64,000 nt of DNA from Bradyrhizobium sp. CSA112 (GTDB lineage: Bacteria; Pseudomonadota; Alphaproteobacteria; Rhizobiales; Xanthobacteraceae). The first letter of the stretch is position 1. Every line of letters begins with the position of its first letter. Positions 26,054-34,746 of the stretch are shown piece after piece. The notes under the pieces were generated by a model. The model was not told the DNA's origin and searched no databases. It was given only the letters and a program-made list of their open reading frames with translations. The stretch lies in NCBI RefSeq assembly GCF_029051645.1, contig NZ_JAACFS010000011.1, positions 62,001-126,000 on the forward strand, given 5' to 3'. Made by a program: the position numbers and the translations under genes.

Positions 26054-27457
26054 ATGAGACTGCCGCGCGAAATCGGACCCATTCACTTCGTCGGGATCGG
26101 CGGCATCGGCATGAGCGGCATCGCCGAAGTTCTCTGCAATCTCGGTTACACCGTGCAGGGCTCGGACGCCTCCGAAAGCGGCAATGTCGCGCGGCTACGG
26201 GAGAAGGGCATCACCGTCTCGATCGGCCACAACGCCGAGAATGTCGACGGCGCCGACGTGGTCGTGGTCTCAACCGCGATCAAGCGCGACAATCCGGAAC
26301 TGATGTCGGCCCGCGCGCAGCGCATTCCGGTGGTGCGCCGCGCCGAGATGCTGGCCGAATTGATGCGGCTGAAGAGCTGCGTCGCAATTGCGGGTACCCA
26401 CGGCAAGACCACGACCACGTCGATGGTGGCGGCGCTTCTGGATGGCGGCAATCTCGACCCCACCGTGATCAATGGCGGCATCATCAACGCCTACGGCACC
26501 AATGCGCGGCTGGGGGCCGGCGATTGGATGGTGGTTGAAGCCGACGAGAGCGACGGCACGTTCCTGAAACTGCCGACCGATGTCGCCATCGTTACCAATG
26601 TCGACCCCGAGCATCTCGATCATTTCAAGACTTTTGAGGCGATCCAGGACGCGTTTCGCAACTTCGTCGAGAACGTGCCGTTCTACGGTTTTGCGGTGAT
26701 GTGCATCGACCATCCCGTGGTGCAGAGCATCGTCGGCAGGATCGAGGATCGCCGCATCATCACCTATGGCGAGAACCCGCAGGCCGATGCACGATTGATG
26801 GACCTGACGCCGATCGCCGGCGGATCGAAATTCAAGGTCGCGATCCGCAATCGCAAGACTGACGCAACCCACGAGATATCAGACATCACGCTGCCGATGC
26901 CTGGGCGGCACAATGCCTCGAACGCAACGGCCGCGATTGCAGTCGCGCATGAGCTTGGCATTTCTGACGAGGCGATCCGCCAGGCCATCGCCGGTTTCGG
27001 CGGTGTCAAACGGCGCTTCACCCGCACCGGTGAGTGGAACGGCGTCACTGTTATCGACGACTATGGCCATCACCCCGTCGAGATCGCGGCGGTATTGAGG
27101 GCCGCGCGCGACTCCTATAGCGGCAAGATCATCGCGGTGGTGCAGCCGCATCGCTTCACCCGGCTGCAGTCGTTGTTCGAGGAATTCTGCACCTGTTTCA
27201 ATGACGCCGACGCGGTTGTTGTCGCCGAGGTTTATCCGGCCGGCGAGGCGCCGATCGCAGGGATAGACCGCGACAATTTCGTGCTCGGCCTGCGCGCCCA
27301 TGGCCATCGCGAGGTGATCCCGCTGCCGAGTTCGGCGGAACTGGCAAAAGTCGTTCGCGGTCTCGCCAGTCCCGGCGACCTCGTCGTGTGTCTTGGTGCC
27401 GGCAACATCACGCAATGGGCTTACGCGCTGCCCGGCGAATTGAAGGCGTTGGGGTGA
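26054..27457 (+). CDS. murC: UDP-MurNAc:L-alanine ligase
   Basis: MurC adds the first amino acid, L-alanine, to UDP-MurNAc. The 467-residue ligase starts MRLPREIGPIHFVGIGGIGM with the UDP-binding glycine loop, has ATP loop IAGTHGKTTTTSMVAALL near residue 113, VVEADESDGTFL, and DDYGHHPVEIAA near residue 331. AAGGAAACATTC upstream supports 26054; earlier ATGs at 26033-26036 lie in repeat F. The GIY-YIG element follows about 20 bases after the stop. Confidence 0.97.
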   Translation: MRLPREIGPIHFVGIGGIGMSGIAEVLCNLGYTVQGSDASESGNVARLREKGITVSIGHNAENVDGADVVVVSTAIKRDNPELMSARAQRIPVVRRAEMLAELMRLKSCVAIAGTHGKTTTTSMVAALLDGGNLDPTVINGGIINAYGTNARLGAGDWMVVEADESDGTFLKLPTDVAIVTNVDPEHLDHFKTFEAIQDAFRNFVENVPFYGFAVMCIDHPVVQSIVGRIEDRRIITYGENPQADARLMDLTPIAGGSKFKVAIRNRKTDATHEISDITLPMPGRHNASNATAAIAVAHELGISDEAIRQAIAGFGGVKRRFTRTGEWNGVTVIDDYGHHPVEIAAVLRAARDSYSGKIIAVVQPHRFTRLQSLFEEFCTCFNDADAVVVAEVYPAGEAPIAGIDRDNFVLGLRAHGHREVIPLPSSAELAKVVRGLASPGDLVVCLGAGNITQWAYALPGELKALG

Positions 27458-27477
27458 TGGGACATTCGCTCTCGGTC

Positions 27478-27514
27478 TCGTCATGGCCGGGCTTGTCCCG
27501 GCCATCCACGTCTT
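27478..27514. repeat. 37-bp terminal inverted repeat, left copy (family E)
   Basis: Perfect inverted match over 37 bases to 27818-27854. The unit itself contains a hairpin, ATGGCCGGG-CTTGT-CCCGGCCAT, plus a CCACGTCTT tail. The GIY-YIG stop codon touches its inner edge. Confidence 0.95.
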
Positions 27515-27804
27515 CACTTTGCGATGGTCTCGAAGAGATCGTTCCAATCCGGGTTCATGGCGATAATCTTTCGAACCTTCCAGGCGCGAGGCCAATGCTT
27601 GATGTTGTGCTCGCGTTGGATCGCGTCTCGGATATCGTCGAATTGTTCGAAATATACCAGTCGCTTCAATCCGTACCGCTTGATAAAACCATCGACGAAC
27701 CCGGAACGATGCTCGAATATCCGGCGGACAAGATCACTTGTGACCCCGACATAGAGAACGCCGTTGGGACGATTGGTCAGAATGTAGACGTATCCACCTG
27801 CCAT
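27514..27804 (-). CDS. GIY-YIG endonuclease, single domain (in 37-bp TIR element)
   Basis: A 96-residue protein that is one GIY-YIG nuclease domain. It has YVYIL then LYVGVT (the GIY and YIG strands) 11 residues apart, DLVRRIFEH with the catalytic Arg, and QREHNIKHW with the metal-binding Glu, as in the UPF0213/YhbQ-type subfamily. The frame also opens at 27849, which would add 15 residues translated from the right inverted repeat (MAGLVPAIHV...); I prefer the internal ATG at 27804. About half the residues match the second GIY-YIG protein at 38694. Base composition is visibly less GC-rich than murC and murB. DNA target unknown. Confidence 0.88.
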   Translation of the reverse strand: MAGGYVYILTNRPNGVLYVGVTSDLVRRIFEHRSGFVDGFIKRYGLKRLVYFEQFDDIRDAIQREHNIKHWPRAWKVRKIIAMNPDWNDLFETIAK

Positions 27805-27817
27805 GCCGAGATACTGC

Positions 27818-27854
27818 AAGACGTGGATGGCCGGGACAAGCCCGGCCATGACGA
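27818..27854. repeat. 37-bp terminal inverted repeat, right copy (family E)
   Basis: Exact reverse complement of 27478-27514 with the same internal hairpin. It ends 15 bases before the murB ATG and supplies an alternative upstream start codon for the GIY-YIG gene. Confidence 0.95.
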
Positions 27855-27869
27855 ATTGAGAGAGCTCGC

Positions 27870-28790
27870 ATGACCTTCCCCGACATCACCTCTGAGCTGA
27901 AAGCCGCGATGCCGGAGCTGCGCGGGCGGTTGCTGGCGAACCAGTCGCTGGCGGAGTTGACATGGTTTCGCGTCGGCGGCTCGGCGCAGGTGCTGTTCAC
28001 GCCGGCGGATGAAGATGATCTCGCCTATTTCCTCAAAGCTCTGCCGAAGGAGTTGCCGGTCTATGTCGTCGGCGTCGGCTCCAACCTGATCGTGCGCGAT
28101 GGTGGCATGGCGGGGGTGGTGGTCCGCCTGTCGCCGCGGGCGTTCGGCGAGACCTCCGCTTCAGGCGATATCGTCACCGCCGGCACGGCGGCGCTCGACA
28201 AGCGCGTCGCCGAGACTGCGGCCGCCGCAAACATCGGCGGCATGGAATTCCTCTTCGGCATTCCCGGCACCATCGGCGGCGCGCTGCGGATGAATGCCGG
28301 CGCCAATGGCCGCGAGACCAAGGACGTGCTGGTCCAGGCCACAGGCATCGGCCGCGACGGGACGAAGCACGTCTTTGCCAACGCCGACATGAAGTTCGTC
28401 TACCGCAACAGCGGCGTCGACCCGTCGATCATCTTCACGTCGGCGCGCTTTCAAGGCGCCATCACAGATTCTGAAACCATCCGCGCGCGGATGAACGAGG
28501 TTCAGACCCATCGCGAGACCGCGCAGCCGATCCGCGAAAAGACCGGCGGTTCGACCTTCAAGAATCCGCCCGGTAACAGCGCGTGGAAACTGATCGACGC
28601 CGCCGGCTGCCGCGGCCTTCGCGTGGGCGGGGCGCAGGTCTCGGAAATGCACTGCAATTTCCTCATCAACACCGGCAACGCTACCGGCCATGATATTGAA
28701 ACGCTGGGCGAAACAGTGCGGGAGCGGGTTAAAGCGAATTCTGGAATCGAGCTACACTGGGAAATCAAGCGGATCGGAATTCCGGTCTAG
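27870..28790 (+). CDS. murB: UDP-N-acetylenolpyruvoylglucosamine reductase
   Basis: MurB reduces UDP-GlcNAc-enolpyruvate to UDP-MurNAc using FAD and NADPH. The 306-residue flavoprotein shows TWFRVGGSAQVLF, the FAD-binding VGVGSNLIVRDGG, GIPGTIGGALRMNAGANG, and the catalytic Ser/Glu region GSTFKNPPGNSAWKLIDAAG. It starts 15 bases past the right inverted repeat of the GIY-YIG element with GAGAG as ribosome-binding site. Confidence 0.97.
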   Translation: MTFPDITSELKAAMPELRGRLLANQSLAELTWFRVGGSAQVLFTPADEDDLAYFLKALPKELPVYVVGVGSNLIVRDGGMAGVVVRLSPRAFGETSASGDIVTAGTAALDKRVAETAAAANIGGMEFLFGIPGTIGGALRMNAGANGRETKDVLVQATGIGRDGTKHVFANADMKFVYRNSGVDPSIIFTSARFQGAITDSETIRARMNEVQTHRETAQPIREKTGGSTFKNPPGNSAWKLIDAAGCRGLRVGGAQVSEMHCNFLINTGNATGHDIETLGETVRERVKANSGIELHWEIKRIGIPV

Positions 28791-28792
28791 TA

Positions 28793-28894
28793 GTCATTCC
28801 GGGATGCTCCGAAGGAGCAGACCTCAGATGCGCAATTGCGCATCGGGGAATCTCGAGATTCCGGGTTCGATGCTTCGCATCGCCCCGGAATGAC
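28793..28894. repeat. Palindromic repeat, family A copy A3
   Basis: The long form with outer arms GTCATTCCGGGATG and CGCCCCGGAATGAC, the core GGAATCTCGAGATTCCGGG, and an extra hairpin module GATGCGCAATTGCGCATC. It starts 2 bases after the murB stop and ends 16 bases before the ddl ATG. Confidence 0.88.
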
Positions 28895-28910
28895 GGATAG
28901 GTAGAGACTG

Positions 28911-29903
28911 ATGCGAACGACCATTCTCTTCGGCGGTACCAACAAGGAGCGCCTCGTCTCGGTTGCGAGCGCGCAGGCGCTGCATCGGGCCTTGCCGGAA
29001 GCCGATCTCTGGTTCTGGTCGGTGGCGGATACTGTGCACGAGGTCAGCTCGAAGATCCTGCTCGAGCACGCGCGTCCGTTCGAAGACGAATTCAAGCCGG
29101 GCAACCGCGGCGTTGCTCTCGAGGCGGCGCTCGACAAGGCCAAGGCCGAGGATCGCGTGCTGTTGCTGGGCCTGCACGGAGGCCGCGCCGAGAATGGCGA
29201 ACTGCAGGCGATGTGCGAAATGCGCAGGATCCCCTTCACCGGGTCCGGCTCGGCGTCGTCGAATCTCGCCTTCGACAAAGTTGCGGCCAAGCGTTTTGCG
29301 GCGATTGCGGGCGTCGCGGCGCCGGCTGGCATTACCCTGGAAAATCTGGACGCGGCCTTTGCCGAACACGGCAAGCTGATCGCAAAGCCGGCGCGCGACG
29401 GTTCGAGCTACGGCCTGATCTTCGTCAACGCCAAGCAGGATCTCGTCGCCGTGCGCAACGCCGCCCGGTCCGAGGAATATCTGATCGAACCGTTCGTCTC
29501 GGGGGTGGAGGCGACATGCGGGGTGCTGGAACGGTCCGACGGTGAGGTGTTTTCGCTGCCGCCGATCGAGATCGTGCCGGGGGAGGGCACCTTCGACTAC
29601 ACGGCAAAGTATCTGCTCAAATCGACCCAGGAGATCTGTCCGGGGCGCTTCTCGCCCGAGGTCAGTGCCGCGATCATGGATCAGGCGCTGCGGGCCCACC
29701 GGGCGCTATCGTGCAGCGGCTATTCCCGAACCGATTTCATCATCTCGCCGAAGGGGCCGATTTTCCTGGAAACCAATACGCTGCCGGGCCTCACCGCGGC
29801 CTCGCTCTACCCGAAGGCGCTGAAGGTCCAGGGCATCGAATTTCCGGATTTCCTGCGTGATCAGATCACTCTGGCCGTGCGGCGCAGCCGGGAACGGGCG
29901 TGA
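28911..29903 (+). CDS. ddl: D-alanine--D-alanine ligase (divergent form)
   Basis: An ATP-grasp ligase of 330 residues that makes D-Ala-D-Ala for MurF. Recognisable Ddl motifs: LLGLHGGRAENGELQ near residue 82, PFTGSGSASSNLAFDK near 103, KPARDGSSYGL near 160, and FLETNTLPGLTAASLYP near 285 (usually EVNTLPGMT). The N-terminus FGGTNKERLVSVASAQAL departs from the usual GGxSxEREVSLxSG, so it is a divergent branch. Location between murB and ftsQ is the standard ddl position, which makes the call firm. Confidence 0.92.
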   Translation: MRTTILFGGTNKERLVSVASAQALHRALPEADLWFWSVADTVHEVSSKILLEHARPFEDEFKPGNRGVALEAALDKAKAEDRVLLLGLHGGRAENGELQAMCEMRRIPFTGSGSASSNLAFDKVAAKRFAAIAGVAAPAGITLENLDAAFAEHGKLIAKPARDGSSYGLIFVNAKQDLVAVRNAARSEEYLIEPFVSGVEATCGVLERSDGEVFSLPPIEIVPGEGTFDYTAKYLLKSTQEICPGRFSPEVSAAIMDQALRAHRALSCSGYSRTDFIISPKGPIFLETNTLPGLTAASLYPKALKVQGIEFPDFLRDQITLAVRRSRERA

Positions 29904-30215
29904 CCGGCCGGCCGGCCCGTTAACAGGCCGTTAACCGGGAACTAACCTCGACACGAGAATTGTTGCTAAAATCCTAAGAATTGTCCGGCAAACCACTCAA
30001 AAGACGGGTCAAAGCGCGGCGCGAGCCCCCCGTTTTTACACTTTGTTTACCAGGAAGAACGAAGGTTAACGCTGGCGGCGCATGTGGCGCTTGGCTGCCG
30101 GGGTGTGCGCTGTTCCGACTTCAGGTCAGCACTTAAGTCCGGCACCGCCGAGACGTCATCTGAGCCAGGACTCGCAAAAACCCTTGCGGGAACAACACTT
30201 GGACAGGCTCGTGCA
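29904..30215. other. Gene-free 312-base ftsQ upstream region
   Basis: No gene is seen. It contains a full CtrA-type site at 29920-29934, an AT-rich patch around 30033-30050 and GGTTAACG at 30063. This is a likely internal promoter region for ftsQ-ftsA-ftsZ. Confidence 0.6.
29920..29934. promoter_or_regulatory. Candidate CtrA-binding site upstream of ftsQAZ
   Basis: Exact TTAA-N7-TTAA, with both half-sites followed by C, matches the alphaproteobacterial CtrA consensus. It lies about 280 bases before the ftsQ start. In Caulobacter, CtrA controls ftsQA and ftsZ transcription, so the context fits. Confidence 0.55.
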
Positions 30216-31202
30216 ATGGATGGTGCAGGACGCCTCGGGCGGTCACTGAGATCGCGGGGGCCCCAGGCTGACCTGAAAGCAGCCGCTATTGGAGCGGTCG
30301 TGCTGCTGCGCGAGCGGCTGGGCCGTCCTGCCCGTGTCCCGGCGCGGCCCGTGATCGATCGCGCGCCGTCGAATCGCGTGATCCTGCTGATCGAACGCTA
30401 CCTTCCGAATCGCCTTGGCGTCGCTTTGACCGTGATGATGCTGCTCGGCAGCGCCGGCTTCGGCATCGTCAAGGGCGGTCACCTCGACGACTTTTTGGCT
30501 GCACTCAGCGACACCCGCAACGCGCTGGCCAATTCGGCCGGCTTCCGCATCACGACCGTCGTCATCAACGGCCGCAAGCAATTGAGCCAGGACGAGGTAC
30601 TTGCGATCGGCGGCGTCAACGGCCGCTCCTCGCTGCTGTTCCTCGACGCCGCCACCGTGCGCGACAAGCTCAAGGCCAATGCCTGGATATCGGACGCGAC
30701 TATCCTGAAGCTTTATCCCGGCCAGTTGCAGATTGACATCGTCGAGCGCACGGCTTTCGCGCTGTGGCAGCAGGACGGCCGGCTGTCCGTGATCTCGGAG
30801 GACGGCGCGGTGCTGGAACCCTACGTGTCGCGCCGCTTCGTGACGCTGCCGCTGGTGGTGGGCAAGGGCGCCGATGTCAGGGCCCGCGATTTCCTTGCGC
30901 TGCTCGACCGCTATCCGCACGTTCGCTCGGTGACCAAGGCCGCGATCTTCGTGGGCGAACGACGCTGGAATTTGCGGCTGAAGGACGGCCTCGACATTCG
31001 CCTGCCGGAAAACGACATTGGCAATGCGCTTGCCGTGTTGAGCAAGCTCGACAAGGAGGAGCGGCTGTTCTCGCGCGACATCGTCGCCGTCGACATGCGC
31101 CTGCCGGACCGGTTGACGGTGCAATTGTCGGAGGACGCGGCCAAGGCCCGCGAAGAACTGTTCAAGGACAAGAAGCCTAAGAAAAAGGCCGGTGACGCAT
31201 GA
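30216..31202 (+). CDS. ftsQ: Cell division protein FtsQ
   Basis: A bitopic 328-residue division protein: a long basic cytoplasmic tail (about 70 residues), one membrane helix near residues 70-90 (VALTVMMLLGSAGFGIV), a periplasmic POTRA domain (FRITTVVINGRKQLSQDEVL), then the FtsQ beta domain with LPLVVGKGAD. FtsQ links FtsL/FtsB to the rest of the divisome. The ATG at 30216 was chosen; the frame is open back to 30084 without family similarity. The lysine-rich C-terminus overlaps ftsA by 4 bases (ATGA). Confidence 0.93.
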   Translation: MDGAGRLGRSLRSRGPQADLKAAAIGAVVLLRERLGRPARVPARPVIDRAPSNRVILLIERYLPNRLGVALTVMMLLGSAGFGIVKGGHLDDFLAALSDTRNALANSAGFRITTVVINGRKQLSQDEVLAIGGVNGRSSLLFLDAATVRDKLKANAWISDATILKLYPGQLQIDIVERTAFALWQQDGRLSVISEDGAVLEPYVSRRFVTLPLVVGKGADVRARDFLALLDRYPHVRSVTKAAIFVGERRWNLRLKDGLDIRLPENDIGNALAVLSKLDKEERLFSRDIVAVDMRLPDRLTVQLSEDAAKAREELFKDKKPKKKAGDA

Positions 31203-32518
31203 CCGGCCTCGATCGCAACCAGACCCCGAAGACGCGGCCCGTCGACCACAAGCGCACGGCGCTGGTGGCGTCGCTCGACATCGGCACCAGCAAGATCGCC
31301 TGCATGATCGCGCGGCTGAAACCGTCGCCGCCGAGCGAGGCGCTGCGCGGCCGCACCCATGCGGTGGAATTGATCGGCTACAGCCAGATCCAGTCGCGCG
31401 GCGTCAAGGCCGGCGCAGTGGTCGATCTCGCCGAATGCGAGCAGGCGGTGCGTCAGGCGGTGGCGCTTGCCGAGCGCATGGCCAAGGTCCGCGTTGAGTC
31501 AATATTGCTGTCGGTTTCCGGCGGCCGCCTGCAGGGGCAGTTGGTCGAGGCCGCCGCCGATATTCGCGGCGGCTCGGTCACCCCTGAAGACGTCACCCGG
31601 GTGACCTCCACCGGCATGCGCCACGCCACCGGCGAGGGTCGCACGGTGCTGCATGCGCTGCCGGTCGGCTACGCGCTGGATGGCGTCAAGGGTATCCGCG
31701 ACCCCCGTGGCATGGTTGCCCGGCAGTTCGGCGTCGACATGAACGTGGTGACGGCGGACGCGACGGTCGCCCGCAACCTGATGCTGGTGGTCGAACGCTG
31801 CCACCTCAATGTCGAAGCCATGGCGGCGAGTCCTTATGTCGCAGGTCTGTCGGTGTTGACCGATGACGAAGCCGATCTTGGCGCCGCCGTGGTCGAAATG
31901 GGTGCCGGATCGACCACGATTGCAACCTATTCCGCCGGGCGCTTCGTGCATGCCAGCGGATTTGCGCTCGGCGGGCAGCACGTCACGATGGATCTTGCCC
32001 GCGGCGTCGGCGCATGCATTGCGGATGCCGAGCGAATCAAGACGTTATATGGCACCGTGCTGACCGGCGGGTCCGACGCGCGCGAGTTGATGTCTGTGCC
32101 GGCTGCTGGCGAAGAACACGATGCGCCGCAGATCGTCTCGCGCGCCACGATTGCCAACATCGTCCGGCATCGCGCCGAGGAGATTTTTGAAATGGTCCGG
32201 GACCGGCTCGCGGATTCCCCCTTTGCGGCAGAGCCGCGGGCGCGGGTTGTCTTGAGCGGCGGGGCCTCCCAGCTCACCGGCACCGTGGAACTCGCTACCC
32301 GCATTCTCAACCGGCAGGTCCGGATCGGCCGGCCGCTCGGTTTCGGCCGGCTGCCCAACGAGGCCAAGAGCGCCTCGTTCTCGGTGCCTGCCGGCCTCCT
32401 GGTCTATCCGCAATACGCTCATCTTGAACACGTCGAACCGCGGCATACGCGGCAGCTCAGGACAGGGACTGACGGCTATTTTGGAAAGGTCGGACGATGG
32501 CTTCGCGAGGGCTTCTGA
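31199..32518 (+). CDS. ftsA: Cell division protein FtsA
   Basis: An actin-like ATPase that anchors FtsZ to the membrane. The 439-residue protein shows phosphate-1 VASLDIGTSKIACMIA, the SHS2/1C domain, phosphate-2 GAAVVEMGAGSTTIA near residue 222, adenosine loop LSGGASQLTGTVELA near 352, and a C-terminal amphipathic helix (GKVGRWLREGF) for membrane binding. The family length is about 420-440. It is coupled to ftsQ by overlap, and ftsZ begins 88 bases later. Confidence 0.97.
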   Translation: MTGLDRNQTPKTRPVDHKRTALVASLDIGTSKIACMIARLKPSPPSEALRGRTHAVELIGYSQIQSRGVKAGAVVDLAECEQAVRQAVALAERMAKVRVESILLSVSGGRLQGQLVEAAADIRGGSVTPEDVTRVTSTGMRHATGEGRTVLHALPVGYALDGVKGIRDPRGMVARQFGVDMNVVTADATVARNLMLVVERCHLNVEAMAASPYVAGLSVLTDDEADLGAAVVEMGAGSTTIATYSAGRFVHASGFALGGQHVTMDLARGVGACIADAERIKTLYGTVLTGGSDARELMSVPAAGEEHDAPQIVSRATIANIVRHRAEEIFEMVRDRLADSPFAAEPRARVVLSGGASQLTGTVELATRILNRQVRIGRPLGFGRLPNEAKSASFSVPAGLLVYPQYAHLEHVEPRHTRQLRTGTDGYFGKVGRWLREGF

Positions 32519-32606
32519 TGACCGGTCCTGTGACCAAACGATTTTCACCAAATCCCGCGGCCGCCGGCCGGGGCGAACCAACGCGCGCGTCGTAAGAGAG
32601 GCAATC

Positions 32607-34397
32607 ATGGCACTCAATCTGACCCCCCCTGACATCAGCGAGCTGAAACCGCGGATTACTGTCTTCGGCGTCGGTGGAGCAGGCGGCAATGCCGTCAATA
32701 ACATGATCACCGCCGGGTTGCAGGGCGTCGATTTTGTCGTCGCCAATACCGACGCGCAGGCGCTGACCATGTCGAAGGCCCAGCGCATCGTGCAGATGGG
32801 CACGCAGGTGACGCAGGGCCTCGGCGCAGGTTCCCAGCCCGATGTCGGCGCGGCGGCGGCGCAGGAAGTCATCGACGAGCTCCGCGACCATCTCTCCGGC
32901 GCCAACATGGTGTTCGTCACCGCCGGCATGGGCGGCGGCACCGGCACCGGCGCCGCACCGGTGATTGCCAAGACCGCGCGCGAAATGGGCATCCTCACCG
33001 TCGGTGTTGTGACCAAGCCGTTCCACTTCGAAGGCCAGCGCCGCATGCGCACCGCCGAATCCGGCATCGCCGAACTGCACAAGGTGGTCGACACGCTTCT
33101 GATCATCCCGAACCAGAATCTGTTCCGGGTTGCCAACGAAAAGACCACCTTCGCCGATGCCTTCGCGATGGCCGACCAGGTGCTCTATTCGGGCGTCGCC
33201 TGCATCACCGACCTGATGGTCAAGGAAGGCCTGATCAACCTCGACTTCGCCGACGTCCGCGCCGTGATGCGCGAGATGGGCAAGGCGATGATGGGCACCG
33301 GCGAGGCGACCGGCGAGAAGCGCGCGCTGACCGCGGCCGAAGCTGCGATCGCCAATCCCCTGATCGACGATAGCTCGATGAAGGGCGCGCGCGGCCTGTT
33401 GATCTCGATCACCGGCGGCAAGGACCTCACGCTGTTCGAAGTCGACGAGGCCGCCACGCGGATTCGCGAGGAAGTCGATCAGGACGCCAACATCATCGTC
33501 GGCGCCACCTTCGACGAGACGCTCGACGGTATCATCCGCGTCTCCGTCGTTGCCACCGGCATCGAGCAGGCGCAGATCGCGCGCAACGCGGCCGCTCCCG
33601 CCGCCGCTGCCGCCACCGCGACCGCCACCACGTCTGCGCCGGACAGCCGGCTGGCCGAACTGACCGCTCGCCTGCGCGCCGATAATGCGCGCCTGGCCGA
33701 ACGCGCCCAGAAGCTCGAGCCGGCGTCTGCGCCGCAGGGGGCTGCTCCGGCTCCCGCTGCGCCGGCGCAGCGCGGGTCCAACAATGTCGAGCGTGCGGCG
33801 CTCGCCGCGATCGCAGCGGCGGTTGAGACGCCGCAACAGGCGCCGGTCCAACCGGCATCCTACGGCGACGTCACGGTTCGCCCGATCGCGCAGAAGCCGA
33901 CGCTGTTCCCGGACCACAGGGAGGCCGCTCGCATCGAGCCCGAGACGCCGGCGACGCCCGAAAACTTCATCCCGCAGGCGGCAGAACGTGCGCCCGTCCG
34001 CGCGCCACGGATGCCCAAGTTCGAGGACCTTCCGATGCCGGCTCAGGCCGAGATCCGGCAGGCCCGCGGCGAGCCTGAGGAAGAGCATCCGCAGAAGACC
34101 CGGCTGTCGCTATTGCAGCGGCTGGCCAATGTCGGCCTTGGCCGCCGTGACGAAGAGACCGAGCCGCCGATCGCGGCGCGCGCCTCCGGCCCGGCGATGG
34201 CGCCGCTGCCCGAGCGCAGGCCGCAGCGGAGCGTCGCCCAGCAAATGGCCGCGAATCACGAGCCGGTATCGGAGTACGCAAAACGCCCGGCGCCGCAAGG
34301 TTTGGATGTTCATGGCCGCCCGGCGCCTGTTGCGCCGGCGCCACAGGGCGACGACCATCTTGATATCCCGGCCTTCCTCCGACGCCAGGCCAACTGA
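32607..34397 (+). CDS. ftsZ: Cell division GTPase FtsZ
   Basis: The tubulin homologue that forms the Z ring. The 596-residue protein has a GTPase core to about residue 320 with GGAGGNAVNNMI, the tubulin signature GGGTGTGAAPV near residue 109 and the T7 loop NLDFADVRAVM. It then has a long Ala/Pro/Arg-rich linker of about 250 residues and the conserved C-terminal peptide DDHLDIPAFLRRQAN that binds FtsA. It is longer than E. coli FtsZ (383) because of the linker, typical for Rhizobiales. AAGAGAGGC before the ATG at 32607 sets the start. Confidence 0.97.
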   Translation: MALNLTPPDISELKPRITVFGVGGAGGNAVNNMITAGLQGVDFVVANTDAQALTMSKAQRIVQMGTQVTQGLGAGSQPDVGAAAAQEVIDELRDHLSGANMVFVTAGMGGGTGTGAAPVIAKTAREMGILTVGVVTKPFHFEGQRRMRTAESGIAELHKVVDTLLIIPNQNLFRVANEKTTFADAFAMADQVLYSGVACITDLMVKEGLINLDFADVRAVMREMGKAMMGTGEATGEKRALTAAEAAIANPLIDDSSMKGARGLLISITGGKDLTLFEVDEAATRIREEVDQDANIIVGATFDETLDGIIRVSVVATGIEQAQIARNAAAPAAAAATATATTSAPDSRLAELTARLRADNARLAERAQKLEPASAPQGAAPAPAAPAQRGSNNVERAALAAIAAAVETPQQAPVQPASYGDVTVRPIAQKPTLFPDHREAARIEPETPATPENFIPQAAERAPVRAPRMPKFEDLPMPAQAEIRQARGEPEEEHPQKTRLSLLQRLANVGLGRRDEETEPPIAARASGPAMAPLPERRPQRSVAQQMAANHEPVSEYAKRPAPQGLDVHGRPAPVAPAPQGDDHLDIPAFLRRQAN

Positions 34398-34422
34398 GGT
34401 TTTGTTACAATCGAGGTGAACC

Positions 34423-34460
34423 AAAGGGCCCCGGCTGATCCAGCCGGGGCCCTTCTCTTT
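34423..34460 (+). terminator. Rho-independent terminator after ftsZ
   Basis: A strong stem AAGGGCCCCGGCTG with CAGCCGGGGCCCTT and a 3-base loop, followed by CTCTTT. It closes the dcw transcription unit 25 bases after the ftsZ stop. Confidence 0.9.
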
Positions 34461-34746
34461 GGCTCGGCGGCCAGTCTCGCAGGCCAGCCAAGCAACTGAT
34501 TTTAAATCATTAATTATTCATTCCGTGATCAGATATCGCAGCTTGAACCGCGTCCGGCCGAGCCGGAGTTTGGTTAACCCTTGGCGCGAATGCGGCAGAG
34601 ATAGGGTAACAATCCGTAAAGAAGCGTGAGTTGTGCGCTTTGGGGCTATGACTATGGTCTGCCGTGACTTGGGGATGCCTGAAACGCGAATCGTTGCTTA
34701 CGTGCGGTTCCCGTCTTTGGGTGAAGTCGGTAGTGGGCAGTTATCA
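34461..34746. other. ftsZ-lpxC intergenic region
   Basis: No gene is seen. An AT-rich patch at 34498-34520 and GGTTAACCC at 34573-34581 are the only notable pieces, consistent with an lpxC promoter region. The lpxC frame is open back to 34633 but the extra residues are not family-like. Confidence 0.5.

Noticed and set aside
27514..27804. Homing endonuclease of an intron or intein
   Set aside because: The gene is intergenic between intact murC and murB and splits no gene.
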